Below the pieces are notes generated by a model. The model searched no databases. It saw only the letters and a program-made list of their open reading frames with translations, and was not told the DNA's origin. A program made the position numbers and the translations under genes. A stretch of 64,000 nt of DNA from Liolophura sinensis (lineage: Eukaryota > Mollusca > Polyplacophora > Chitonida > Chitonidae): positions 74,614,028 through 74,678,027 of the forward strand of contig NC_088295.1 of NCBI RefSeq assembly GCF_032854445.1. Reading direction: 5' to 3'. Shown piece by piece: positions 13,494-26,585 of the stretch; the stretch's first letter is position 1; the number at the start of each line of letters is the position of its first letter.

Positions 13494-15504
13494 CAAAAGC
13501 GTCGGAACAGGTCTCAAAACAAGTTTTTTTTATATATCTTCCCCATCACTGTCTAAAAGTGACAAAACGTAACTTAAATTGACTCATAAATCTAAGATAA
13601 AGCATTACACAACAGATAGAATTACAAAGTGCTTTTGTGCCGACAATGTGTTTGTTTTCCACTTCGGAAAAAAAACTTGCTTTAAAGCGATTCTGGACCA
13701 CATTCCATAAGCGGGCTATAGACTTGCCATCAGTTTGTAGAGACATACGAAGTAATTCATTCATCCGCCATAGTACAATACTTGTAAGAATAATCTCCAC
13801 GCATCTTATTAAGAAATGAGGTTGTCCGTCGACACTAATCGTAGTTCATAAAGCTGTCTGATTTATGCTATCTTAATAGGCCTATACAATTAAGACATTG
13901 GAAATCATTCACAATAGGCTAACCATGACTATTATATATGCAAATGAGATCTTCGTCATTCGATTGCTTCCCACAGTATGAATAATGGATACAAAGATTC
14001 ACTTAACATGAAAAAGCATTGAGAATAATAGAGAGCATTATTCTTATCCTTATTTTTTATTCATTTTAAATACCTCCCAGACATCCATCTGTCGTTTGAA
14101 CAGATGTTTTCTCTGTTAAGCGTGGTAACTCGTTTACCGGTTTGTGGACATTATACCGCTGTTTTATGACGAATATTAAACTGTTATAGCATGCTTTATT
14201 CATTTGCCCAAGGATAACCCAAATGAAGACATTCCACCTTCTGTTTTATTTTCCTTTCAGTGCAAAACGTGCAGGAGAGATAAAACAAGAAAATTTATCA
14301 TAGACATGTTTCTGTAAATTTAATGGTCGGCGTCTTGTTAAAAATTCGAATTGCAAATTACTGTATACGGCTCAAAATTTCGTCTTTGATGCTAAAGTTA
14401 CTCATTGTGTCTCATTCTGGGAGTTCCATTGATCTTATGAGGGTGTTTGGGGGTTTCCATTGAAGGTATTGACTGATGTCTTTTGGGCAAAGATTCAGAA
14501 CCACAATTAATACTTTGTATTAATTGTTTGTATTTGTCTCTAAAATGTATTTAGTTGGTGCCTGGGTTTATTCCGTTTATTTCATACATCGTACATCGAA
14601 ATGTGGATAAAAATAAATCAGATGTTTTTATCCATATAGATACCTTGTCATGTTATTCTGTAAACTTCCCTATGCCTTTTAAACAACTTTCAGCTTTTTT
14701 GTTTTTTATCACAGTTTTATGGCAGTTTCTATGTATTAAAGACCGTTGCATTCCCTGCTGTATAGCGGAGCAGTCACCTGATGAAATACTTAAAAAATTC
14801 CCATGTGAGTGGTGGAAAATTCCAGACCTTTGCCAAGTTACGGACAAACATGTGACATATATATATGCACACCATGTTGTTGCAAGACAAAGTGGCCTTC
14901 AACGACCGGTAAACTGCGCAAAAAGGCCACTGTCCAATGTACATGCAAGATCATGCACTCAATTACTCGAGGGTTAATATTAGAGATGTATAAAGCATTG
15001 CATATCGAGATTTACACGCCAATTAAAATGTAAAAGAGGTATATGAGGTTTTCTTTGGTAATCGATCTTAGGTACATGTTTTTGGTCCTTGATTGGGTCT
15101 GGATAAAACCATCTCGTCCCATCAATTTCACCTCACAAACTGAGTGAATCTTGTTGATCACGTATACTGATAGACTTCATTAGCACGCCCACAAACAAGG
15201 CCCAAATATAACACTAACAATTCACCGATTGTGTAGTCAAATATCACAAAACTGTTTAGATAACAACCGATTTGTCAAGACAGCCTGGGTTGAATGGATC
15301 ATTACCTGTGTTAATCAGCATGACTAGCCATGATTAAACACTAATTAATCGCCATTTGTTGTGGCTTTTATACACCAGGCTGACACCTAACACACAACCT
15401 CGGTGTTTGAAGGTCATCACCTTCGCAATTGTCATTTACAACTAAATGAACATTTAGCTTGCTGTTTATCAGATGTTGTGACTGGTGGCGGATATGGTAA
15501 AAGA

Positions 15505-15852
15505 GTGAGTGAGTGAGTGTTTGGAGTTTAACGTCCTATTTAACAAATTTTTAGTCATATGGCAACGAAGGAATCCTTAGAGCGCATGTAATGGGCCTCC
15601 TTGTTGCAGGACTGATTTCCACCGCTCTTTTATCTGGTGCTGCTTCACTGAGACGCCTTACAGAAGGCAAGTAAGGCGCCCCTCCCGAGCCATTGTACTG
15701 ATACGGGTCAGCCAGACGTTGCATTGTCTCCTTCATGCTGAACGTCAAGTTACAACTTCCTCTTTTAAAGTCTTAGGTGTGACACGACCAAGGATTGACA
15801 CTGGATCTACCGCTCCCGAAGCGGTCGCTCTACCAACCCATCGGGGCCGGTT
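15505..15852 (-). mobile_element. Family-C tRNA-derived SINE, full length with target-site duplication
   Basis: It runs from a gtgagtgagtgagtg start, through ggagtttaacgtcc and gtgctgcttcactgagacgc, to a right end whose reverse complement opens like a tRNA (CCCCGATGGGTTGGTAGAGC). Near-identical 12-bp flanks, TATGGTAAAAGA at 15493-15504 and TATGGTAGAAGA at 15853-15864, mark an LINE-type insertion. The element's sense strand is the minus strand. Confidence 0.85.
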
Positions 15853-16089
15853 TATGGTAGAAGAGATTTGTGCAACAATATGTATATATGCATGAACATG
15901 GCGTTCAACCCAACGGTTAAGCGTATCAGATCGGAGACTGTGGCTAAAGTGTCCACCAGACAAGGTGCTCTGAATGTAGTGTTCACTCGTACATTTACAT
16001 GAATTTACATGAATATGCTTGTCATCCTTCCATATGAACACCAAGCCAAGTTTGCACACGAATCCAAGGAACTGTATTATGCCTCTCTT

Positions 16090-16312
16090 AACCGGAACAA
16101 TGCCAATGATCCGAAATAGGCAATGACAATCATTCAGGAAAATGCTAGTGGCCCGGGACAATGCCAGTGATTCGAGAGGAACAACAGTAATAATTCAACA
16201 CAATGCCAATGACTCCCGCACACTGCCAATGACGCCGCACACTGCCAATGCCCCCCGCACACTGCCAATGACGCCGCACACTGCCAATGACCCTGCACAC
16301 CGTCAATGTCCC
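16090..16312. repeat. Minisatellite of about 18-19 bp units
   Basis: Repeats of a unit like cacactgccaatgacgccg, most regular at 16200-16300 and more diverged upstream. The small open frames on both strands here are by-products. Confidence 0.8.
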
Positions 16313-19258
16313 AGGGCTATGTGCGATTACGTAAACATACTTTGATTTCTGCAGTTCCATATTTTAGCGATAACGAAGTCTATTGAAAGAACATTAAGTA
16401 CGACTACGAGTCTGGCACGCAATAAACGTAATGTCATTTGTGTAGTTCCTATACTTTATCTAAAGTTTCGTTTACAGAAAATCTTAGCGATATCAGGAAT
16501 TGCATGAATAGATTTTTACTTCTCAGCTTTGGGTCAAAGTCACTAGAAAATGAAGCCCCACCCAGTCACAATATACCCGCCGGACTAGTATTTGGCCTAT
16601 CATGCTGTCACTCAGATTTTCAAATTACTGGGCGGATGTAGTATAGTACAGTATAGTACAGTATTAGGAAGCCGATTTAGAATACTGGTGATAACTATGG
16701 AGAGAGTATACATCTCTTTTATTTAAACAATGTTACAAGTCGATCAAATAGCCAACTTTATTACCTAGAAATTGTAAGACTAGTTGACTGGAAAACTTGT
16801 ATATTTATATAACTATTTATCTTAGCCCCTGGATGTCTAATAACTTGGAAGCCTACCGGTACATTATGTTGTTTCGAAAGTTAAATTTATAATCCAAAAC
16901 ACCCTCAGGGCGAAAAAAACGTGTTAAGTAAAGCTAAATGCACCTTCACAAATCCTTTTTTATTTCCGTCAACAGTGGCACGAGAGACGGTAACCTACAT
17001 ACCTCTAAACTATACGCCGTTAGTCTTCAACAAGTCTAAGTCAACACACAGAATAAGATCGTCCTAGTTGGACATGTCTCTTGTTAACCGTTATCTTTGG
17101 ACAATCCCATAAACCGTTATCCTTGACAGCAACGCGGCATTCCAGTCCACTCATATATGACGATAACAAAAATCGGGTTGATTTAAGTGTTTTATGTGCT
17201 ATATAAAATGAACTGTGCGGGTGTCAAACGTTTATGACACCGGAGATTAGCAGAAAAAGCGGGTATGCATCAGAGAGGATTTTTTTAACAATAATTCTAT
17301 TTTGAGGAGTCATGTAAAGAATAGTTAAAAGCTTGTGGTACGACATTCTATTACAGGTCTTTACTCTGGTTTTGTCTTTTTGTTTGTCCGAGTTACCTGA
17401 AAACCTCTAATCTTATTTGTCAGTTATATAGACATTCGGATACAGGTAGTATATATAGGTTACCACAAATGTGAATGCTACTTCACCGCTCACTGCTTTA
17501 CACAATGACAGAATTCAGCTTTCAGCTCAAACAGCTCTTGGAACAAAAAACATATCTTGCAATTTGAGACATCGTTAATTACACAAGTACAGATTCGACC
17601 ATGTCGTTTAATACGCGTCCTGCTCGAGCAGTGGATCGATCATGTTAAATAATAGGATGTCATAAATCATACATCCGACAGTAAAACAAACAGACAGGCT
17701 GACTTACAAATCTGCTTGTCACAGCTATAAATTGATTCGTCGCTGAATATTGGGTGAAGATAAATAACACAAGAAAGTCGTCCTTTTTTGGATTCAGTCA
17801 CATCTGAGTTATCGGGCTGACATATACAAAGAACCACGTCAGAACAGACAGGTAAATGTCAAACTCATACAATCAACCCTGACAAACCATGTTACGTATG
17901 CAGGTTACTAACCTACTGAAAGCCACAGGGCGTTCACAGGTATGACAAACTCTAGGTTAAGTTAGCAGCTTAAACTCTGCTATCTGACATTTGGACCTTC
18001 AGTGTCTCCCCATTTGTCTTCTTCATACCGTTTATTTGCTACCGGTACGTTATAGTCTTCGCTGTCAAAGAATTCCATTTTGTTTTATTCATATCGTTGA
18101 CTTTCTATTTTATGAGTGTCATGGCTGGCCGAGTAGTTTAATGGGTTCTCTCGGTGTACGCTTAGCCTTTAACCCTGTTGCGTGCTGCCGCTGTTAGTCA
18201 GCGTGTTTGGCATTCACATGAAAACGCAGGAGGGGATCCTGCCTGTTTTTCTCTAACCGCCTTACAAATGAAAAACTCTGAACACAGGTAAAACACAAGT
18301 CAAATTAATCAATTTGGCCGGTTCTTCTGACACAATATTATTGGGGCACTTGAACTGTAATTGTGAAACATAGCGCTGAAGTAAGCCGTTGTTTGATTCA
18401 AATGGCTTGCTGCTCACTCGGCGCGCATATATATTAGGCTAGGCCCATGATTGTTGCATGTGAGGTATGCAAGGTCATGTTATGTCACAAGACAGGCCTA
18501 TTATAGTATAGCATACAAAATCAGAGACCTGTACAGATACATGTCTGCAGATATACTTGGCGCTGAACAATAGTGCAATAAATATATCATGTCCGTCGAT
18601 CAGGTACCAATCTTCTTTCAGGGTGAAAATATACACCAGACAATATAATGGCCAGATTCGTGATGTCTTTTCTTTCACATACACACCCTAATATCAGATC
18701 GGTATCCAATTACAGATTACACACTTCTTGTACAAAAATCGTATCTCCAACAATCTATACTTATGCTCGTTCGTAGTTTTCTAAAAGCCTTGGCATAAAA
18801 AATATTTGCCAGTGGTTAAGGTGTACATGAAGAATGTACATGGTAAAAGTGTACATGAAGTGCCTCCCACATCACCATGGATATCCTCTGTAAACATCAG
18901 GTTAGTGCGGAAAGAAATTTTACACAACAGATATCTTCTGTGGACATGAGATCCGCGGAATAGACTATGATATTTTAGAAACAGTTTTACAGAATCGATG
19001 AAGTTACATATGGTTTCTTTTTGCTTTTTTGCGTATGTTTCTGGTAGATTTCTTTAAACTTTTGTATATAATTTCCTGTCAGTAAAAGAATCCATTTTCG
19101 TTTGTGTTCATATTACAATTATTAACAAAGTGTTAGAGAAGAATAAAGATGCCTACGGTTTAAATCACGCCTTAGTCAGTACAATGTCTGATCAGACGGT
19201 GATACATGGAGTTCAGGTGAGGAAACATTCCCTCTGCACACGTCTGCATCAGATAGCA

Positions 19259-19288
19259 GATAATAATAATAATAATAATAATAATAAT
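19259..19288. repeat. AAT trinucleotide repeat
   Basis: About ten tandem ATA/AAT triplets in intergenic DNA; read in frame they give a poly-Asn run of no significance. Confidence 0.88.
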
Positions 19289-19599
19289 GTGAAATCTCCG
19301 ATACAATCTATAATTGGGACACGTGTAAGAAACAAAATGTAGACATCTGCATGTAGAACTATATATATGCCAGCAGTTTATGTCAGTGGTGACACACCCA
19401 TGTATTCATGTCTTAACACAATCCCACTATAATAGTACTCTCTGTCTCTCGATTTCAGTTCAAGACATGAATTTGATTTATTCAAATGAGTTAAGAATTA
19501 TTGTTATGCGTGGCTGTTTTCTTCATGAACTCCCCAGTATATGTATACAATATGACAGTTGTTGCATGAAGTCAAAAGCATTCATTCTCGACATAAAAC

Positions 19600-19849
19600 C
19601 TGCCCCCAGGCTCAGATGGTTACAATACTGTTTTGCTGTGACTGTCAGTCCCTTGGACAATGAGGCCAAATGTTCCAATCCAGCTCTCGCTGTTTCGGCT
19701 ACGGTTTTAAGTCAGGCAATTTACCATGTGCCTTGTGAAGACAGGGGTTTTCTCCTGGCACTCCCGTTTCCTCCACCCATAAACCTGATTGCCGTGGTAT
19801 AAAATGAAAAATACCTGAGTATACCACGTTAAACACCAATCAATCAATC
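19600..19849 (+). mobile_element. Family-B SINE
   Basis: It holds a B-box-like gttccaatccagctctcgct, the tttcggctacggttttaagt body, cctccacccataaacctgat, and a tail gagtataccacgttaaacac followed by caatcaatcaatc. This copy is the clearest guide to the family-B layout. Confidence 0.8.
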
Positions 19850-21832
19850 TCCGCATGAAAGCAATTTATTCAACACAGGCTATTCTGTTGATTACAAATT
19901 AAGGTGACAACAAGATCCAAAGATTTTCACGCCGTTACGGTTTGGAATTTCCCGCTCTACGTTTGAATGACGATGCATGAAATCCCTTCAGACACAAAAG
20001 TACTATATATGCTAAAGGTACCACCATCAACGAAAACAGCGAGTTGCTACAACTGCTGTTTACATAACTGTAAACCACATCCGTAAAATATCACTAATTA
20101 ACTAAATCAGTATACGTGCACTCTCAGAAAGATGATCAATCGTCTTTATTTCAATCATCCTCACATGTGCTCATAAATATATTTCCCGTAAATAAAAATG
20201 TGTCCTTGAGGTTTATTGTACCAGATTTACTGTACCATAAATGTTGAAATATGCCTAGGTACATGTACCTCAGGATAAGCCACCGTTAAGCCCTGGACGC
20301 CAAATCTTTTGATTTATATACGCCTTTAACACGATATTAACATGCTGTTAACACTCTCAGCGGGATAGGTGTAATAACTTACGTCATTTCAAATACGATA
20401 TAAATAAGCGGTATATTAATAGTATTAAGCATGTTGGCACGTATTCCACTGTTGATTATGGAGCCAAAAACACATAAATACGTAGGCGTACAAATGTTTA
20501 CATTCTCGGGTTCACTGTAACTACAGAACAGAAGCTTATAGTGTTCCTTTTTGCAACCATCTCCATTTAACCCCGAGCGACGACACAAAACTGTCGCAGA
20601 ACTAAATATAGTGTCAAAAAATAAGTTCTACACGCATCAATTCACTTGAAAGACTAGATCGGCATCTTTGTACGTCCTGTATTATAATGACATCTTGTCC
20701 GTGGCCAGTTGCCGGAAGCTAGCAAGCTGTAGAATGTAAACATAACAGACTCTGTTGATACATATCCCGTATTGTTCATACCGAAACTGGGAGTAATCGT
20801 TTGCGTTTACATTCAAGTTAATAACAGTATTGATTTACTGAACCGGGTTAAAATGCGCATTACATCCGTATTCTCCCAGGGGTGTTGTTACATTCGTTAG
20901 CACATCTCAGCCCAGTAGAAATGGAAAAGGAGTGTTTTTGGAATGATTTCGTAGCAGGTATTTGCTTAGGTGAGGTGTACTGTTTACAAAACACGAACAC
21001 TGATTGGTTAAACAAATATCATGATAAGTAGAGTATCGGTACAGTGACAATAGATCTTCAACACCAGTAATATTGATTAGCATTTCCATGCAGTAATGTT
21101 ATTCACATTTCACGTGCTCAAATTCTCATTGCATTAACCATCTCTATTACACATTGAAATATATCATGTGTCTGCACTGAGACAATTCGCATACGCGTAT
21201 AATACGCAAGTACTTCTCTGCACTACTTCTCTTTACTACTTCTCAACGTTTGTATCTTTTAGCTCGGTGAGCTGATCAATTTGCCACCACACTGAGCGCA
21301 TAACCAATCACCGTCTCAGGCGGGATATCACAAAGCAGGATAGAGATAAAGATGGACTCAGCCACAGAATATTTCCCAGTTGTAAATAATTTATATATCA
21401 GTAGAATGCAATGCATATCCATATCCGACACCTTAACTGCGCGAGATCATATACAAAGTTAAATAAACGCTTAAATGAATCATCCAATCAGGTGTGAAAC
21501 AGAGATCCACAGCAATTTAGTAGAATATACAAATGGACGTTATTAGGAAATGGAAGGCATCTGAACAACAGCCATATATACACAGTTGTTACAGATTGTC
21601 CAGTTCTCGTCACAGTTACACGTGTCTCACATTTTAAATCATCACAAATCCTTACAGGGGCAAAGTGCATATCCAAGTTTAACGTTTATCATCGGTGTTA
21701 CCCGGGTTGCACCAAAAATCCACTAGGAATAGCATAAATTGGAAGAGTCTATCTTTTGACGTGAAAACACTTTGGGCACAACACCTGCCTAAAGATAGTG
21801 TCTTGTTAATCTTTAGAAGTTCCAGTCAAAAG

Positions 21833-21838
21833 TTTATT
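21833..21838 (-). terminator. Polyadenylation signal of the PTB gene (AATAAA)
   Basis: TTTATT on the + strand reads AATAAA on the minus strand, about 360 bases past the stop codon of the PTB-domain gene. It is the natural candidate for its 3' end. Confidence 0.5.
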
Positions 21839-22194
21839 CATGAAGACGTATCCAAACATTAAATCTGTCATAATATAGAAGCCGCTTGAAATCAGTTCAA
21901 AGAAACTTTCAGGAAGTCTTGAAGGATAATGGAGAATTTCAATATCTGGAAAGATTAAGCTGATTGTCGTCAAGTCAGGGGTATCGATCCTCGTGCTTAG
22001 AGAAAATCGCACGACTCGGAAGGACACGACAGGCCTTCCGATGGGCCACTAAAGCTTCGAGGTGGCAAGGTATCTGCAGACGGCTGAGAACCACAGATGG
22101 TGTTATTATTTTAGACGTGGGCTGTAAAGTCTATCAGCTTGCCACCAGGTCTTTGGAAGATACAAGAGACTTCCTGTGGAGTTAAGTAATCCCC

Positions 22195-23301
22195 TCAGCA
22201 TTCTGCAGCCTCGGGTTCACCCTCCTGGGCCGCGTACTTATTCGCCAGCTCATCGGGTGGTCGTAAATCCACCTGGAACCGATGCTCTTTACCTTCCTGC
22301 TGTAGTTTCCGCATATTGACCCTGAACGCAAACGCCAGAGAAACGGCAACTTTCCGAGCCGATAACGAGGAATCACAGATAAAAGCATGACAATCCATTT
22401 TCTTGGATCTCGCCGACAGTTCTTGAACAACGATGAAGGTAAACACTCTCCAGAATTTCAAATCTTGGACACCGTAGGAAATAAAGTCGATTGGAAACGT
22501 ACCTGCTTGCGGCATTGAATCGTCCTTGACTCTATTGTTCTTGTGTTCCCGTAGCTCTAGACCCTTGGGGGACACCACTAAATACATCAGAGGTAGTTCG
22601 ACAGGTTTGTCGCCGGTCTCCAGCTGTTTAGTCACTTTCTTCACCATTTCATCCACAGGTTTCCGAACATGTTTAATCCCCCACAGACCGTCACATTCCC
22701 TTTTCCCCAGGTATTTGACAATAAAGCATTGTGGTAGTTTATCTATTGTCACCTCGGACAGATCTGGGTCCGGCTTAAGCTTGTCTTTGGCTGACGAGCC
22801 CTTTGACCGAGAACTGGAGGATTTATTGGTAGACTTAGTGAACTTTCGCAATAAACCTTTGACTGGATTCGTACCTTTTTTCTTGGTATTTTCTTTGGTG
22901 CTTGTTCGATTTTCGTCATCGTTCATTGTTCTGTTCTCACCTTTATGATCTGAAGAAGTCGTGCTGGTAGCGTCCGAGTTGGACTCAGGGACACCATTGC
23001 TGACACCGTCCTCGTGCTGACTAGATTCGCCGTCTTCGCTGGTACCGTTCTTCGTATCCGACGGAGTACTGGACACCGCCCCGACGGATCCCGTCTCGGC
23101 TGCCTCTGTAGACCGGGTGCTATCCGAGTCTTCTATTGAAGAGGGTATATCCCGATCGGGAATGGTCAACGCAGTCACGTCGTGAAGTCTCTCAATGATG
23201 TCTTCCGCGTCGCCTTCACTGTTAATCGAGGCATTTTCCGCGCTGTAATTTGAATCGTTCAATTTGTCATTGGTGGGCTGATCGTTTTCCACGGCTGCCA
23301 T
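22195..23301 (-). CDS. PTB/PID-domain adaptor protein, single exon, 368 residues
   Basis: One uninterrupted frame from an ATG in good context (CAAAATGG) to TGA. Residues 1 to about 170 are Ser, Thr, Asp, Glu and Asn rich and look disordered, ending in a basic stretch (KKKGTNPVKGLLRKFTK). Residues about 189-335 match the phosphotyrosine-binding fold: FIVKYLGKRECDG for strand 1, LMYLVVSPKGLELREH for the mid strands, FISYGVQDLKFWRVFTFIVV, then CHAFICD and the long C-terminal helix ARKVAVSLAFAFRVNMRKL. PTB domains usually dock on NPxY-type tails of receptors, so a cytoplasmic scaffold role is likely. The domain is clear, but the subfamily is not: it recalls GULP, LDLRAP, FAM43 and NOS1AP PTB domains without matching one fully. 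The lack of introns, with many-exon genes around it, could mean an ancient retrocopy or an intronless family. Confidence 0.87.
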   Translation of the reverse strand: MAAVENDQPTNDKLNDSNYSAENASINSEGDAEDIIERLHDVTALTIPDRDIPSSIEDSDSTRSTEAAETGSVGAVSSTPSDTKNGTSEDGESSQHEDGVSNGVPESNSDATSTTSSDHKGENRTMNDDENRTSTKENTKKKGTNPVKGLLRKFTKSTNKSSSSRSKGSSAKDKLKPDPDLSEVTIDKLPQCFIVKYLGKRECDGLWGIKHVRKPVDEMVKKVTKQLETGDKPVELPLMYLVVSPKGLELREHKNNRVKDDSMPQAGTFPIDFISYGVQDLKFWRVFTFIVVQELSARSKKMDCHAFICDSSLSARKVAVSLAFAFRVNMRKLQQEGKEHRFQVDLRPPDELANKYAAQEGEPEAAEC

Positions 23302-23470
23302 TTTGAAGCACTAGTCAATTTGCTGTTCAGACTAACAACTGATTTGCCCTGCTTTTTTGTCCTCACATCGAACTTGTTCAGTCAAAGGCACTTCTGTTTA
23401 ACAACCACTCATGAACTTGATTTGAGCTGGACTGTGGATCTTAATACGGTAAGCCGCTCAGCCGTGCTTT

Positions 23471-23778
23471 TACCTGTCCTGAGTGTCGTGCTGTACCTGT
23501 TCAGGTAAACTAGTCCATGTGCTCTCTGGTAGTCCGGTAGTAATGATAGGTTAACCCAAACAGGTAACACAGCCAGGTAGGCTATATAACATGAGTCCAG
23601 TTAGCACTCACCAGCTGCTTCTCAGTGTGTATTACCAAGCAGGCCTGTCTCCGCGCCGTTCTCTTGGTACCTCCCCTTCCACCACAAGTCTATTAACCTC
23701 CGTTTGCCTAAAACACCTTTACCTGTCACACAGGTAACACAGAACTAACTCCAACGGGCTGAGGCTAGCCAGCAGGTA
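23471..23778 (-). promoter_or_regulatory. Cluster of eight CAGGTA (ZEB/Snail-type) boxes upstream of the PTB gene
   Basis: CAGGTA or its complement TACCTG occurs at 23471, 23494, 23502, 23561, 23574, 23720, 23731 and 23773. Two of them form the palindrome TACCTGTTCAGGTA (23494-23507). The phrase caggtaacacag is present twice. The cluster lies 170-480 bases before the start codon, in the promoter or 5' UTR. CAGGTA is the core bound by ZEB and Snail zinc-finger repressors; the link here is inferred from sequence only. Confidence 0.5.
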
Positions 23779-24892
23779 TAAGGGAAATCGTCGTCACTGC
23801 GTGAGCACCGCTATAAATAGACAATAAGGGGAAAAAAGTGCGGTGCGCACGCCGGAGTGAACTGAGCTAAAAGGCTATGGAAGATTTGCTGATGTCCTAC
23901 CGTACTCTCCGGTCTTCTCTGATAACTAAACCCTCCGAGTTGTCCTTCAGACGAACCACTTTGTGAGGCTCTCGCCAGGAATGTCGGTTATAATGTCAGT
24001 CACTTCCATATTTGGCAGATATCGCCTTGCAACGTCACACAAAGCCACACCTTATTCAAAGCGAGGGGGTAACTGAAGGTAAACGTCCCCGGGTATATAA
24101 TACCGTGTAATAGGGGATGGGTGGCACGGTATGAATAGACCCAGTGGAATCACAATCTGCAGAATGCAGCAGTAAGAAGGTCTACGCCTTCACTCACTGT
24201 CACCCACAAGGACAGAGTGAGGGAGCAAAAAAATAATAATAATAATAACTGTAATCATCCTGTCCCCCTCGCTGTTACTATAACAGCTGCCCGCCGGTGT
24301 TTTTCCCTTTGAATTATTTATACAGAAGTTCACCGTTTACTATATTATTCCATGCTCGTTTCACCAAAATCGATTCTCTGTGATGTTATCTGATTTGACA
24401 CAACCATGGATGTATACACCGGCTCACAGTATGAATGGGCGCATTGACAGAGAGAGCTTTTAGCGCATGCACAAATAGATATATTTATACGACTGAAGAA
24501 GAAGAGGCCGATGTCTGACCGACCAATGGTTGACACATCCACACCGGAATGTCTTTATTACCTTGGTAAACATTTTCTCTAGTAACACGTGTCACTGAAC
24601 CAAATCTCTAGCCCACAAAAACCTGGGATTGACGTGGTATTGCAATGTGTTCAGTGTTGCGTGTCGTGTCTTATATCATCTGCCCACGCTTTTCTTCCAT
24701 TTGTGAAAGAAATATTACAAAATTTCAAACAAATGTCGAACCGATCTCTATTTAGGATTTGCTTTCATGTGAATTTATTCCTGAGTCAAGGGTGCGTTGA
24801 AATTAATACTAGCACTGGGCAATGCATGGCAAATATGTAGAGCCGTTACTCAGGCTTTATCAAGCTCTGTAGCACATCAACATATGCACATC

Positions 24893-24958
<66 letters not shown>
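24893..24958. repeat. AT microsatellite
   Basis: Pure (AT)n tract of about 30 units. Confidence 0.92.
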
Positions 24959-24962
<4 letters not shown>

Positions 24963-25847
24963 CTGAATTTAAACGGATATACAGTTGGTCACGGAGAATC
25001 GTGTTTTTACCAGTCACAATGCCGTCATGACCAATAACAAGGTAATAAGTGTCAATCAATAACATTTACATATATTAATTTCTGATTTAATATGTAAAAT
25101 GCAGCCTATAAAACTGTCTTCAAGTATACGATATTTAAAATGTTCATCATTGAACACAAACCAAACTTTATACAGAACTAGCTTTTGAGGCGATAGACTC
25201 GAAAAATTCTGTCGCCTGCTTCTGAGCCCACACCGCCTGGGCTTCATTTTTTTTTCTTTCAAAAATTTCACAAATGTTAAATTCAAAAAGTTGTAATAAT
25301 AGCGATGTAATCCGCAACGATTAATCATTTAAACAGGCATAACGGTGCATAAAATTTTATTCCTCACCCATGAAACGAGAGTAAGATCAACCTTTGCTAT
25401 GATTTACCTATTGTATAATTCACCAGTTGAGTCATTTGGTGAGGGCATATATACTACAGCCTGCAAGATCATGAAAAAAACCGAAACAATATCGTCTATC
25501 GCTAAATTCAACAAAACTAGGTCACAATATTTAGAATCAGTACAAAAATTGTATATCTACTAATGTCATCTTGAACTGAGCCAAGTCGAGATAGTATTGC
25601 CTCCAGTCCAGGTCGTATCTCAAATCGGAACATCTGTTCAGAGCGTGTGCGTCAACGTGGTACCGGTGTGTAGATCAGCTCACAACTACCATGGATTAGT
25701 GTGACAGACAGTATCATTTTTTATGTATCTAATCCACCATAAGAACTTTGCCTGCGATTATGTAAAACGGTGTCAAATAAACATACTATATCTACACACA
25801 ATATAGTGTATGTCAGGTCTCTGACAGTTTTCTTCCTACCGCAACCT

Positions 25848-26022
25848 ATGGCATGGGCTCGTAGACTCGAATCCAGCTCTCGTTATTGCCAGGGAATTTG
25901 CAGGCATATCTGGTGAAAAGGTGGCCGTTTACATGGCAGCCCGGTTTTATCCACTCATAAATGTGGCTGTTGTCGTACAGGTGAAGTCCTTGAGCACGGC
26001 GAAACCATCAGCAAAATAAATT
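25848..26022 (+). mobile_element. Family-B SINE, worn
   Basis: It keeps the B-box-like gactcgaatccagctctcgt, the cccggttttatccactcata segment, and a tail ccttgagcacggcgaaacca followed by aataaatt. The body has internal losses compared with the copy at 19600. Confidence 0.65.
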
Positions 26023-26585
26023 ATTATATACCTATAGCAGACCTAAGTACATATAAATATCGCTTGCGTTTAAAATGAATTCAAAGATTGATTTGTTTGG
26101 CGTTTAATTACGTACACAAGAATTTTCCACTAACATTACCGTGAAAAGGTTTAAAAGTGTTTGGAAACCGGAGTAGTCCGGGTAAACAAGTTACCTTCGC
26201 CTGTTACTAACAAATGTCAATCCGTCAACCAGTGCTTAGCAAGCGAAGTTTAAAATGCAGGTGAAACTTTCTTGCTTCACTAGACATACTACAGCACCGA
26301 AATCAGTGCACGAAATCAGGTGAGAAAAGGCTATAGTTATAAGTTTCTAGAAGTCCAGCAAACAGGTTTCAGAGCATATCCCATCGGCTGACTACGGAAT
26401 GGGAATGCTTCGACATAGACAATGACTATCATCCTACTAGAAGAGCAGGTTAGAAACCCTGCCTAATTTATACTACATACTCTAGTCAAAATAGAAAAAG
26501 CCAAATACCCCTATAACTATGTTCTGTAGACTGCTATAGTGCACAACTCTAAATAGAGGATGCTGTTTATTGTGTGTGGACCACC

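Larger units (their letters stand above)
6500..21830. other. Gene-free, AT-rich intergenic stretch with SINEs and simple repeats
   Basis: I find no exon chain and no recognisable protein on either strand. The longest open frame, 174 codons at 8970-9494, matches nothing I know and has no gene structure around it. The stretch holds a T-rich low-complexity run at 8745-8840, (AT)n at 13465-13493, a C run at 13131-13143, (AAT)n at 19259-19288, and the SINEs and minisatellite listed separately. Confidence 0.6.
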
